A DNA stretch of 64,000 bases from Pogostemon cablin. Lineage: Eukaryota; Streptophyta; Magnoliopsida; Lamiales; Lamiaceae. This document shows, in pieces, positions 12,202-22,416 of this stretch. The stretch spans positions 6,674,355 through 6,738,354 of the forward strand of contig CM042970.1 of the NCBI GenBank assembly GCA_023678885.1, read 5' to 3'. Under the pieces are notes generated by a model. The model saw only the letters and a list, made by a program, of their open reading frames with translations. It was not told the DNA's origin and did no database searches. Position 1 is the stretch's first letter; each line of letters opens with the position of its first letter. The translations under genes were made by a program, and so were the position numbers.

Positions 12202-15200
12202 TCAGTGCTCCATGTGTTGGCATGGTGGAGGCCTTGTCCTCGTGTTCGTTACACCTACAAACACAAGTGGAAGTTGTCATGGGACGAACTGGTGTTCGAC
12301 TGTGTGCACAAATATTTGGTAGATGAAATAAATGAAAACCAGTGGTCTTTTAGTGATTTAGTTCAAGTATGGTGTTTATACAGAGCTGAACAAATAATTT
12401 GGTTATCAAGAATAGTACCACGTATCTCCACTTCTCTCCGTTCTTGGACGAGTGCACAGCAACAGCACATAAAATGCGACAAGAAATCATCAAACCAACC
12501 ACCCTGCAAGGAGACTGGAATTAGCCCAAGTTTCAGAGAAAATAACTTTGCAGAGGGGAACTAAATTGACCAAAACCAAGGAGAAATCTGAAACTTAATT
12601 CTGTAATGTGGATAAATATGCCTTTAAATGTTGAAGGTTCAATTATTTGCATAATTTTCGACTAGATAATTTAGTAAGTTCTCAAGACAGATGGGTGAGT
12701 TACCCTGATGTTAAGGGTCCTTCGGAGCTTTCTTCTGATACAAGAAGTATAGCAACAGCATGATAGTATCAAGGAATAGGCCATTATGTCATTACAAGCC
12801 TCCGCTGAAGCTGTCACAAGAAAACTCCTTATTCACTACCTTCCTACCTACAATTATCATGAGTATCTTATCGTCACAGCTATATAAATATTCTAAACAC
12901 TCACATATTTCCTTGCTAGTTGCCACTGATGCTACCTTTGAGATTGTGTCACAAGGACAAATAAAGGTCTTTACACCTGCAATAAATATATAAGAAGAAA
13001 ACATCTCAATTCTCACATATTAATATCATAGTACAATATTAGGAAATGGTTCAGCCAATAATGCAAGAGAGCCTGATACAAAATAATCAAAGGAACAACC
13101 AAATGCAATCTGATATGACAAAAGCTTGTGCAATAATAATGTATTTCGCTTATTTCTTGAGTGCAGATAAGAAATTTGAATCTATGATTTGAATTTAACT
13201 GTTAGTGATTATTATTTGCTTGAAATCACACCGACAAAGTAAAATGGGGAAAAAATGAGGAAGAAAAGCAGACAGCATCCTTTTCACCAAATTCTCACGA
13301 TCCATAAATGACCAACAATATTCCCGAGTAAAGAGAACATACATAAATAAGGTTCAGAACAACAGCCAAGTAGATCCGCATGCCATTCCTCATCCCAAAT
13401 GGCCTTTTTGGTTGAAATCATATCATGACCTGTAGAAAATGTGGCTTCTCTACATGAAGAATACAGAAACTGCCGATCAGCAATTCAGAAGATATAAATG
13501 ATTTTCTAACTCATGAATCCTACGACAATCCCTAAAAAGAACCAAGTTCTGAATTCAAAGTGGGAGATAAACCTTGATTTACTTGAAGTATCAAGTTTTC
13601 TAGAATACTTCTCTGGGACAGAAATTTCCGGAACTTGGTATGGCGGTGAGTCTTTCTCTTTAACAGAACTAACTGCAGTTTCAGTAACCTCCATTAGACG
13701 CTCAATCACTTCACATTGACCAACATCCATGTTAGCTTGTGACTGGTGAAGCTCAGCTTGAAGCTTTTCACGTTCTTTCTGCAGTGCCTTATCAAAAGGC
13801 ATGTTTGGGTAGGAACAAGATAAACTTTTCTTCAAGATCATCACATCACTTTCAGATATTGCAACTTGCACTTTTCTGTCATCTTCGTCTAATGTGTACT
13901 CACGCTGATCCCTCTGAATTTCTTCAAGCCTATCCTGTATATTAACCAAATAATGATGAGACATACTGATCATCTATATGTGCTCCTTGCAACTACAATA
14001 GTTTTAGCACATAACTTGAGGTATTTTCAGAACAATTAAGACTATATCATACTTAACAATAAGCCAAGAACTACAGAATTTAGCAAAAAAAAAAAAAGTG
14101 AGAAACCAATGAAATATCATTATCAGAAAGAAGTTTGGTGTTATTTTTGGCATTTAAGGTGAAATAAGTGATATTGGCTTGGGGAATGTATGGAGATTAC
14201 GATTATGATAAAGAAATAATGTAAAAAGTTTTTAAGATACTAGTGATTTCACCTTGTTCGTTATAGTTAGAAAATTCTTACTCCAATTATTTAGTCTACA
14301 CATAGTCCACAAAAAATCTTAAAATTATGTCAGGCCATCTCATAAGAGACTTTCCCAACTGGATTACAATATTTTACTCAATTGGATCCATATTTAATTT
14401 TATGTGCCGGGGAATATATGTTTTTCACCATATCAGCAACCAACCTCAAAAGGACTTCAATTTTTTTGTTGATTTTCTTAATTATTTTTATTTTTTCCGG
14501 AGAGGAAAACTGAGAGACACCCTCAAATAAACCCTTAACATGATAGGTGCAAAACAGGAAAAAAAAATAATAAAAAAAAAATCAGCTGAATATCTTATGA
14601 TTCTTATAACCCTACCCATGACCTGCGAACTCAATAATTCAAGTTCAAGAACCAAAAATACTTGGCCATACTAAAAATTTGAGGGTCTAACATAATACTA
14701 CTGGCGAGAATTAATCAAAAAAGTCTTAAAGTTTGTAATAGGAAAGCACGAAAATGAAAGAAGTCAAGGTTCTCCAATTACACATTTCCCCCAAATATCC
14801 AGATTAGAATTTCAGGGATCTAATCCAACTGAATATTCCAAAAAATTCTAAGATAAAACACAGAGAGGAATTAAGCGTTTCAAAACAAAAGCAAAGGTCC
14901 CATCACCTTTTGACATAATTAGTGAACGATAGAGCAATAAAGAACAACCAAAAATAATCCCAATCAACCAATTTCCCTCGATCACAATCACAATCCCAAT
15001 CCCAAATCCACAAGTAAGAAAGAAGTCAAAAGAAGGGGAAGAAATCCGATTACCTTGACCCTGGCGTTATCAATAAGCGCAATAAGAGGAATAATCCTCA
15101 AATAGCGATCAATCTCTTCCTGCGCTCTCCTGAATTGATAAACAATGTTCCACCCCATGGCCATCAAATACAAGTAGCTCCTCTCTTGGCAGCTATTCAC

Positions 15201-15470
15201 AAGAAGATAAGCTCTCCTTAGGGCATCCTCAAGCTGCTCCAATGGCTCCCTCGTCTCCGGATACCTTTTCAGCTCCGAAATTTTGAGCTGCTCCAGCAAA
15301 TTCCCAATCAATTTGACATGCTGCGCGAATTGCCTGCAGTTCTTCTTGTGCATTCTCGCTGTATTCGCCGCTTTCACAATTAAACCTACCAATGCGACGG
15401 CGTTTAACCCGGTGAGTTGTATGATATTCGCGGCCTCTCCGAAGTGATCCCATGACGACATTGTGCTCAA
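12202..15470 (-). CDS. MCA1: MCA1/MCA2-type calcium-influx protein, complete, seven exons
   Basis: The coding exons on the minus strand are 15470-15054, 13934-13583, 13429-13343, 12976-12905, 12810-12704, 12503-12419 and 12254-12202. All have GT-AG borders and consistent phases and give 390 codons plus TGA. The product matches the plant-specific MID1-COMPLEMENTING ACTIVITY family (Arabidopsis members are about 420 aa): the N-terminal block includes MHKKNCRQFAQHVKLIGNL, SYLYLMAMGWNIVYQF and IIPLIALIDNAR; exon 2 has the EF-hand-like QRDQREYTLDEDDRK and KKSLSCSYPN, then a coiled-coil-like stretch; exons 3-6 encode the Cys-rich PLAC8-type region (EEWHADLLGCCSEPYL, SCCCYTSCIRRKLRR, FMCCCCALVQE); the last exon ends MEH like known members. 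MCA proteins are plasma-membrane proteins that mediate stretch-activated Ca2+ uptake (established knowledge). No lesion is seen. MCA1 versus MCA2 cannot be decided here. Confidence 0.93.
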
Positions 15471-16082
15471 ATGGGGTTCAGATTGGGGGAATTCAGGGAT
15501 GGAAAGTAGAAGAGATTAAGGAAATGGCATTCTGTAGTTTCTTCCAGTGGAGGAATTGAAGAAACACATGGTATGATGATTAAAAAAAGTTGGGGGAAAA
15601 GTGGATTGGAATGGTGAGGAATATTTTGTCTGGATTAGGGTGAAATTATGATGATTATGATAATGGTTGTTGTTGGTAGTAGAAAAGAAATGGAAAGAAA
15701 AGAAAGTGGAATTAGTTAAGTGGAGCAGCGGTTGCCACTCATTGTCTTCTTGCTTAGTGTGTGTGCACATGTGACCACCCAGGAATTTCACTCTCTCACC
15801 TTATTTTCCCTCCCAATTAATTAACATGTTATCTCTTTATTAACATATTATTCGGGTTGATTTTCTCAACTGAATCGTTAGAGCAACCTCTTAATTAAGG
15901 TACTCAGTAGGTTAAAATGTCTAACTTTTACTTAAATTATCATGAGTTACCTCCTTCACAAGCTGTCGAATTGAAGTGTGAGAGCGTCTGGAATGGATGA
16001 AACCACCTTTTTGCACAATGTTATTCGGGTTTGATGACGTACCCCATTATTAAATACACTCCCATTTTATTTTAATAATATA
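15471..16082. other. Upstream region of the MCA-type gene
   Basis: This is the presumed 5' UTR and promoter of the minus-strand MCA-type gene. It is rich in TTGG/GGAA tracts close to the start codon. No convincing TATA box was chosen, and the minus-strand ORF 15516-15791 is low-complexity (Asn, His, Phe) and not called. Confidence 0.4.
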
Positions 16083-16305
16083 ATCCCTCCACCTATCCAA
16101 AGAGGAGTTTTTGTTTTTTGCATGTGAATTAAGGATTATTATTACTTAATATGTAATTATTAGTTATATTAGTGGGATGTGAGAATATTTTAATTGCATT
16201 AGTGGGTGTGTGTGGTCATATATGTGTAAAAAAGAAAGTGAATTCCTTGGATAGAATGCTCAAAACGAAAAAAAAAAAAAAACTCTTTAAAGGAAACGAA
16301 GTGAG
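16083..16305. mobile_element. Stowaway-like MITE, diverged
   Basis: The left end ATCCCTCCACCTATCC and the right end GGAAACGAAGTGAG are decayed versions of the CTCCCTCCGTCC/GGACGGAGGGAG terminal repeat. TA dinucleotides flank it at 16081-16082 and 16306-16307. The interior carries the AATTAAGGATTATTATTACTTAATATGT-type segment shared with the elements at 17.1 and 28.4 kb. Confidence 0.65.
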
Positions 16306-16307
16306 TA

Positions 16308-17097
16308 TATATAATCACTAAATATACCCAATTTTGACAATTTTTTTCTTCTAATTGCAAATACACATTCATGTTTTGGACCGATTTAAACCTATGTATT
16401 TCAAAACACATATTAATGCTCTTCAACGATTAAAACCTTCCGAACTCATGTTAATACTCTTCAATGATTAAAACCTCCACATTTAAGAATTAATGATTTG
16501 TCCAAAAAAAATAAAATCATTCTTCCTTAAGTTAACTAGAAGATAGTTATATGCAATGCTTAGTGCTATATTAGAGATACTTTGGGATAATTGTCTCATC
16601 TTTTCTATAATATCATACCGATGTAATCAAAATACGGATGTAAATCTATGAATGTTTAAGGAGCATTTAAATTTAAAAATGTTGTTAATGTACAGTGAGA
16701 AAACATAATGTGTCTATATAATTGTTATTGACTGTGTAATTTTGAAAAGAAGTTGAATAATGGCGGTTTTAAAAGAACAGAAAATGACATTAAATTAGCC
16801 CCAAATAACTTGTAGCCCACACCTCTAGTGCCTCTTATTAGGTGTCAACCTATCCTATGAGAACTATTCTGGAATTTGACTTCATTTCACGAAATTCAAA
16901 GCCTCAAATGAAATTATCTTCTAGTATGAAACAAATAAAAATATGGGGACATGTTTGAGAATTATGAATTGTTAAAAATGTCACTTTAATAATTTATTTC
17001 GTACTATCATTTCATGTTTCCCCTGCAATAATGCTACTACTTCAGCGATTTTGCTCACAATTTTTTCTATAAGATGTTGATTGTACAACTTAAACAA
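16308..17097. other. Intergenic DNA, nothing recognised
   Basis: About 0.8 kb without convincing ORFs or terminal repeats. ATGTTAATACTCTTCAA(C/T)GATTAAAACC-type phrases are repeated near 16410-16475. Confidence 0.45.
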
Positions 17098-17312
17098 GAG
17101 CCTCATTTATTTTTGGACACGTGAATTAAGGATTATTATTATTTAATGTGTAGTTGGTAGTTGTATTAGTGGGTTTGTGGACCCCATGTTTTAATTGTAT
17201 TAGTGTGTGTGTGAGTGTGGGTGAGTCTCATATATCCAGAAAAGGAAATGAGATCTTTTAGGTGGGACAACCAAAATAGTAAAATGTTACTCTTACCTAG
17301 GGACGGAGGGAG
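17098..17312. mobile_element. Stowaway-like MITE, left end missing
   Basis: The right terminus GGGACGGAGGGAG followed by TA at 17311 is clear, and the interior (GAATTAAGGATTATTATTATTT, repeated GTATTAGTGGG) matches the 28.4-kb copy. The left terminal repeat is not recognisable. Confidence 0.6.
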
Positions 17313-17400
17313 TATTATCATGTTGGACGTGATTATGTATTTTAATTATATAACGAAAAAGATATAAATATATAAATAAACATCAATTTTTCAAAAGAAC

Positions 17401-17459
17401 TACTCCCTTCGTCCCATGTATTTATTCGCATTTATTCATATTCTATTAATAGTAAAAAT
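17401..17459. mobile_element. Stowaway terminal fragment
   Basis: TACTCCCTTCGTCCCATG is a left Stowaway end. It is cut after about 58 bp by the next complete Stowaway. Confidence 0.5.
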
Positions 17460-17462
17460 ATA

Positions 17463-17742
17463 CTCCCTCCGTCCAGAAAAACTTTTCATGTTTACTGTTC
17501 CACGTTATTTAAGAAAAATTGCACTTTTTGACGAACTTTATTAACTTTGGAGGGTATTGTAGTATTTTTAGGTAATTAAAAAGTATAAAGTAATGATATG
17601 TGTGTGAAAAATGAGTGACAAATTTGAAATTAAAGTAACTTTTGAGGTTGTTGGATAAAATGGTATTTCCTTTTTTGGGGGTGAAAGGTTTTGTGGGACA
17701 AACAAATGAGAAAAGTGGGAAAATATTATAGGACGGAGGGAG
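17463..17742. mobile_element. Stowaway MITE, complete (280 bp)
   Basis: CTCCCTCCGTCC at the left and GGACGGAGGGAG at the right are perfect inverted ends, flanked by TA at 17461-17462 and 17743-17744. The interior (TTTAGGTAATTAAAAAGTAT, AACTTTTGAGGTTGTTGG) is shared with the 49.56-kb copy and with the relic that hosts the virus-bearing MULE at 36.9 kb. Confidence 0.88.
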
Positions 17743-17838
17743 TACTATACATTTCATCTACTTCCCCTGTCTCATCTTAATGGTTATATATTTCCTTTTT
17801 GGGCATCTCATTCTAATTGTTACATTTCCCTTTATAGT

Positions 17839-18050
17839 TGGCCTTCCAACTGAGCTTGGTAGCTGTAGAGTGAGGGTTCAAATCTTGCCTTTGGCATGAA
17901 TTTGATCTTTTTCAAGCACAAGTTAAATAGTGAGCCCTCTCTATAACTCACTTGAGACACATCCTGCGATTTACCTCCTCCACCAATCCTCAGGGCGGGG
18001 CGGTAGGGGCCCCTAATGGTGGAGTACACCATTACATTTCCCTTTATAGT
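17839..18050 (+). mobile_element. tRNA-derived SINE, 5'-truncated, with 19-bp TSD
   Basis: The insert is bracketed by a perfect 19-bp duplication TTACATTTCCCTTTATAGT at 17820-17838 and 18032-18050, as produced by LINE-type target-primed insertion. It contains a Pol III B-box-like GGTTCAAATCTTGCC and shares CCTTCCAACTGAGCTTGGT and GCCTTTGGCATGAATTTG with the copy at 20.74 kb, which also has an A box. The 3' part is unusually GC-rich (CCTCAGGGCGGGGCGG). The A box is missing here. Confidence 0.8.
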
Positions 18051-18180
18051 ATATGAGACCCACACAAATTAATTATTTTTCTCTCCATGGGTCCACACAT
18101 CACACTAATACACCTATCTACTTTATATTAAAATATTATTTTTCTCACCTCAATACACATTAAAATATTATATTCATTAA

Positions 18181-19703
18181 GGGTTCCACTAAATACACAC
18201 CCCCTTTTATTAAATACACACCCCATTAATATATAATTAAAATTAATATTTTTAAAAAGGTCATCTTATTTGCACACCTCCTCTTATTGAATACACACCC
18301 TATTTTTATAAAAATAAAATTAATATTTTTAAAAAGTCTAAAATATCCTTAAAATTCATTACACACCCTATTTATTTTTTAGAGTATTTTAAATACATAC
18401 ATCTTTCTATTTTATACATACTCCAGTAATTAAAATATATTATAAAGAAATCTAAATTACATTAATAAAATATACACGCGGTCCCATAATTAACCTAGCG
18501 ATGTTCACGTAATTGCTTCTCCAAATATTAAGACAAATTTGGAAATAATTTATTTTTCATATAAAGTTAAAATAGGGAGTATTTTATTAATTATTAAAAC
18601 ACATTTTATTAATTATTAAAACACAATATGCATTTTATCTTGTTTTTTATGTAAAAAATTATCACTTTTATTATGACATAATTTTTTATTTAAAATATTA
18701 TATTTATTTTACAAATTATTTATAAAATAATTTATTTGGACAGTTGTTACTTGTTATTTATTGGATATATAATTTTATATTAAAATATTATCAATTTTAT
18801 TTGTCCTATAAGTGTTTATAAAATAATTTTATTATTTGGTTGTCATTTTTCAATTTAAAAAAGATTATAAGTATATTATAAATTAAAAAAATTATGTCAG
18901 ATTAATTTTAAAAATTATTTAAATCTAATTTGTTAACTTAATTAAATTAATGAACTAAAAATGAAAAAAAAAAAACAAAAACAAAAACAAGAATAAAAAA
19001 AACCAACGTACGTGTATATGCTATTAAAATAAACTAGAATCATCTTTCATTACAAGTGGTTTTATTTTTTATGATAATGGAATCTATTTTATATGAATTT
19101 ATATGTGGGCAAATGGTTTATATTTTATTTAGTAAAATTGAACGATGGATTTTGGGTGTATAACAAACAAAAATTAAAAGGGTTTGGTAATGCGGGTCAA
19201 TCATTCGGAGTCTTCAGCCCTCAAGACCCTAACTCTGTCCTCCATCGATGATGAGTCCATCTTCATCGACAACGGTGGAGAACACACGTATTTGGCGGAG
19301 CTGGGGTTCCACATACTCCTCAACAGGCGATGATTGGTGGTCGGAGCTTAGTGGTGATGAGTGCCGGAAATAGGGGGCTTCTGGCGTCCATGATAACTAT
19401 GTGAAAGTGAAGAAATTTGATAGGATTATTGTTCATGGAGTGATGAAGCCTTTCCGGCTCAACGAGAGATGGACTTCGGTTAAGAAAAAACAATGGCATT
19501 TTACACTTTACATTGTTTCCAATATCCAAGGGGCGTGCAATATTCATAAGAGCATTAAGAATTTAAGGGTGTTTAAAAAGGATAAACTTGGGTTTTTTAA
19601 GGGTGTGTATATAATAAAATTAGGATTTCAAAAGTTAAAAGAGGGTGTGTATTTAATAAAGAGTGTGTATTCAATAAAAATGGGTGTGTATTTAACAATA
19701 CTC
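18181..19703. mobile_element. Pack-MULE-like element (1523 bp) carrying a GC-rich segment
   Basis: The ends GGGTTCCACTAAATACACACCC (left) and GAGTATTGTTAAATACACACCC (reverse complement of right) are inverted, with further TAAATACACACCC copies as subterminal repeats on both sides. A perfect 9-bp TSD ATTCATTAA lies at 18172-18180 and 19704-19712. The interior is very AT-rich except 19185-19520, which is markedly GC-richer and gene-like. MULEs carrying captured gene pieces are called Pack-MULEs (established knowledge); calling this one so is inference. Confidence 0.78.
19185..19520 (+). pseudogene. Possible captured gene fragment inside the MULE
   Basis: A GC-rich island within an AT-rich transposon. 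The plus strand gives short open stretches such as SSIDDESIFIDNGGEHTYL, then a stop, then a second stretch with KFDRIIVHGVMKPFRLNERW and FTLYIVSNIQGACNIHKS. Frame breaks separate them. I do not recognise the parent gene. The sharp composition change at both edges supports capture rather than local origin. Confidence 0.4.
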
Positions 19704-19761
19704 ATTCATTAATTCACCTGCAAAAAGCAAACTTAACTATAAGGACGGGACGGAGGGAGTA

Positions 19762-19918
19762 CTTTTTACACTTTATTCATCATTTACAGTAACTTTATTT
19801 ACTTTTTCTCTTTAAATTATCAATTCACCAATACTTTTTCTTACGTTATATATTAAAAAAAACACTTCTTAATCTCCGTGCCCATATAAAAGTAAACGAA
19901 TACGTGAAACGGAGGGAG
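19762..19918. mobile_element. Stowaway relic, right end only
   Basis: The segment ends ACGGAGGGAG followed by TA at 19919-19920. The left terminal repeat is absent because the neighbouring Stowaway ends there. Confidence 0.5.
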
Positions 19919-20001
19919 TATGTTGGATGACATTTTTTAAAATCAATTATTATTTGGAATATTTTTATCATAAATAGGTAATAATATAATTTAATGTTAT
20001 A

Positions 20002-20211
20002 CTTCCTCCATCACATGAAAGAGTTTTTTTTTTCATTTTGGTCATCTCATTCAAAGAGTCTAATTTTTTTACACACATGAGATTCACACACACCCACTAA
20101 TATAATTAAAATATGGGGCCCACACTCTCACTTTTACAAGTACCCATTACATATTAAATAGTAATAATAATCCACGTACAAAAAAATACCCTCTTTATAT
20201 AGAACGGGGAG
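20002..20211. mobile_element. Stowaway-like MITE
   Basis: The left end CTTCCTCCATCACATG follows TA, and the right end AGAACGGGGAG precedes TA. The interior has the family's CACACCCACTAATATAATTAAAATATGGG segment. Confidence 0.65.
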
Positions 20212-20408
20212 TACTTTTTAAATGAAAATGTGATACTAAACCCTAGAAAACAACTTGCATTCATTTGTTTGTTTTTTTTAATGTGTCATTTTTCTACTTT
20301 ATTTATTTATAGGGCATAGTTGCGTCGTTTTACATTAAGACAATTTTATGTTTGTTTAAATAGTTAAAAAAATTTTCAAGATATTATCATTTTTTATATT
20401 AAAAATAC

Positions 20409-20576
20409 TACTCCTTCTGTTACATAAATAAAATCACACTTACTATTTATGTCCGTGCCACAAACAATTTTACACCCTTAATAAAGAAATAACAACTCAA
20501 CAGCCACATAACACACTTTAATTTCAAAATCATCATCTCTTTGCAATTCATATAACTCACTCTATAATTTGTTTAT
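20409..20576. mobile_element. Stowaway-like relic
   Basis: The left end ACTCCTTCTGTTACATAAAT resembles a decayed Stowaway terminus. The right end is overrun by the next Stowaway at 20579. Confidence 0.4.
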
Positions 20577-20578
20577 TA

Positions 20579-20945
20579 CTGCTCCCTCCGTCCGCCAGAT
20601 AGGTGGACATTTTGTCATTTTGGACGTCCGTACCAAAAGTATACATTTTCCTTTTTAAATACATGGACCCACACACATCACTAATACAATTAATAAATGA
20701 GACCCACACACCCCACTAATACGACTACCAACTACATATTATAGCTCAAGTGGTAGAGGGGAGGGTGGAAATGCCTTCCAACTGAGCTTGGTTGCTGCAG
20801 GGTGGGGGGTTCGAATCCTGCCTTTGGCATGAATTTGGTCTCTTGCAAGCATAAGTTAAACAGTGAGCGTACACCATTTCAAGAATAATATTCCTTAATT
20901 CACGTACAAAAAGTGAATGTCTACCTTCCAGGCGTACGGAGGGAG
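20579..20945. mobile_element. Stowaway MITE hosting a SINE
   Basis: The left end CTGCTCCCTCCGTCC follows TA (20577-20578), and the right end GTACGGAGGGAG precedes TA (20946-20947). The family interior (CACACATCACTAATACAATTAA, then TTCCTTAATTCACGTAC) is split by a SINE at about 20740-20878. Confidence 0.8.
20740..20878 (+). mobile_element. tRNA-derived SINE
   Basis: It has a tRNA-type A box TAGCTCAAGTGGTAGAG and a B box GGTTCGAATCC about 60 bp apart, the internal Pol III promoter of SINEs. Its body matches the truncated copy at 17.84 kb but lacks that copy's GC-rich tail. The TSD is not clear because both flanks are AT-rich. Confidence 0.75.
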
Positions 20946-20947
20946 TA

Positions 20948-21174
20948 CTTAAAAAGACCAAACTACCCTAAAAGTAAAGTAAAAAAACAACTATTTTAGA
21001 ACTCCTTAAAAAGACCAAACTACCCTAAAAGTAAAGGAAAAAAACAACTAAGTACTTAAAAAGACCAAACTACCCTAAAAGTAAAGTAAAAAAACAACTA
21101 TTTTAGAACTCCTTAAAAAGACCAAACTACCCTAAAAGTAAAGTAAAAAAACAACTATTTTAGAACTCTGCATG
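20948..21174. repeat. Minisatellite, four copies of a ~60-bp unit
   Basis: The core TTAAAAAGACCAAACTACCC, followed by TAAAAGTAAAGTAAAAAAACAAC, occurs four times starting near 20948, 21006, 21056 and 21113. Three copies carry the tail TATTTTAGAACTC and one is shorter (GTAC tail). The near-identity of copies suggests recent expansion. It begins at the edge of the Stowaway. Confidence 0.9.
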
Positions 21175-22416
21175 TACAATAATTATGAATTTTATTGTGG
21201 GACAGATAGAGTATCACTTTTTACTTACACTGTAAATTATTCATAAAATAACCTATTCCACCAGTATCACTGTTCATCAAGTCGAGTATTACTTTTTATT
21301 AAAGTATTAACTTTTTTTATCCTTATTAGGAGATCTTCTGTACACCATTTTACACAAGTGTGCGTGTATTATTGGTGTTAACTTGGTTTGTTTGGCCTTT
21401 TCAGATCAGTTTGAAACTCGACGAATATTCAACCTGGTCACGGACTTTAGGAAGGTCTTATTTAATTTGATGCATATTTTGTTTTCTAAAGAGGCTGTAA
21501 AGTATGCTTTTTTTTTTTAATTTTATATATGTACTAGTCCATGTTATTAATGGCGGTTACGAGGTTTCTCTCAATTCTCATACACTCCTTAATTCTTATT
21601 TAAAAATACTACTTGTGTTTTTTATTAAAATTATTATTATCAATTTTATCGACATTTAAGGATACGTAATTTTTAATAAATAAATAATTAATTAATAAAG
21701 TTATTTGTGTTAAATGAGTGTGAATGTGTGATATTTTTAAAAAAAATTTATACTATAAATGATTCATTAAATAATTCACATAATTGTTATCACATTTTAT
21801 TATTTGAGTATCACCTTTCCTTATAAAGATTATTACTTTTTATATGTGTTAAGAAAGTCATTAAGTGAATCAATCTAACAAATTTTTATCATTAATTTGA
21901 TATAAAATTTAAACCTACACTACCAAAAACTCGAAACAAACTTAAGTTTTCAAAAACCCAAAATTTGAAACTCAAATTATCAAACTCTACATACATTCAA
22001 AACTAACACATAAAATTTAGTATATAAATATAATTATCTATTTAACCTATAAATAGTAAAGGTTTACATATATTCTGGTTCACACAAGACTACCTCATGT
22101 TAGTGCCTGGAGTTGTATTACCACTGATACTATTAGAGTAAAATGAGCTGTAAAATAGTGTGAACGATTAGAGATGGCCTTACAGAGTCTAAACAAAGAC
22201 CAAACATCTCTCCTCGCTGAGTTGAGACGTTCACTATAAAAAGTTTTGAGAATTTAAATACATCCCATTTAAAAACTACTTCATAACTAGCTAAAATTAG
22301 AACAAAATCAATCTAAGATTAGAAGCAATTAATCACATGCCATGTTAGCAACAAAAACTTCACAGCATATTCCGCAGAAGAATTCGTATAAGATATCACA
22401 AAATGATGAAGTGCGA
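21175..22416. other. Intergenic DNA with ATCACTTTTTATT-type relics
   Basis: No gene is seen. Segments at 21205-21315 and 21780-21845 carry the TATCACTTTTTATT-type motif of the MULE-like family at 5.9 kb, so old fragments of it are likely. The 3' UTR of the next gene lies at the right side. Confidence 0.5.

Larger units (their letters stand above)
17761..19759. mobile_element. Stowaway MITE hosting a SINE and a MULE
   Basis: The left end CTTCCCCTGTCTCATC starts after TA (17759-17760) and the right end GGGACGGAGGGAG precedes TA (19760-19761). The Stowaway interior, known from the 36.4-kb copy (ATGGGACCCACACAAA..., ...TCCTTAATCTAC), is interrupted twice: by a SINE at 17839-18031 and by a 1.5-kb MULE at 18181-19703. 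With these and one copy of each TSD removed, a Stowaway of ordinary length remains. Confidence 0.8.

Noticed and set aside
12205..12564. Plus-strand ORF of 119 aa
   Set aside because: It is the antisense shadow of the last two exons and intervening intron of the MCA-type gene.
13506..13583. C-terminal hydrophobic tail after the MCA exon 2 frame
   Set aside because: It is read-through into intron 2; the GT at 13582 joins in phase to the next exon with the expected Cys-rich motif.
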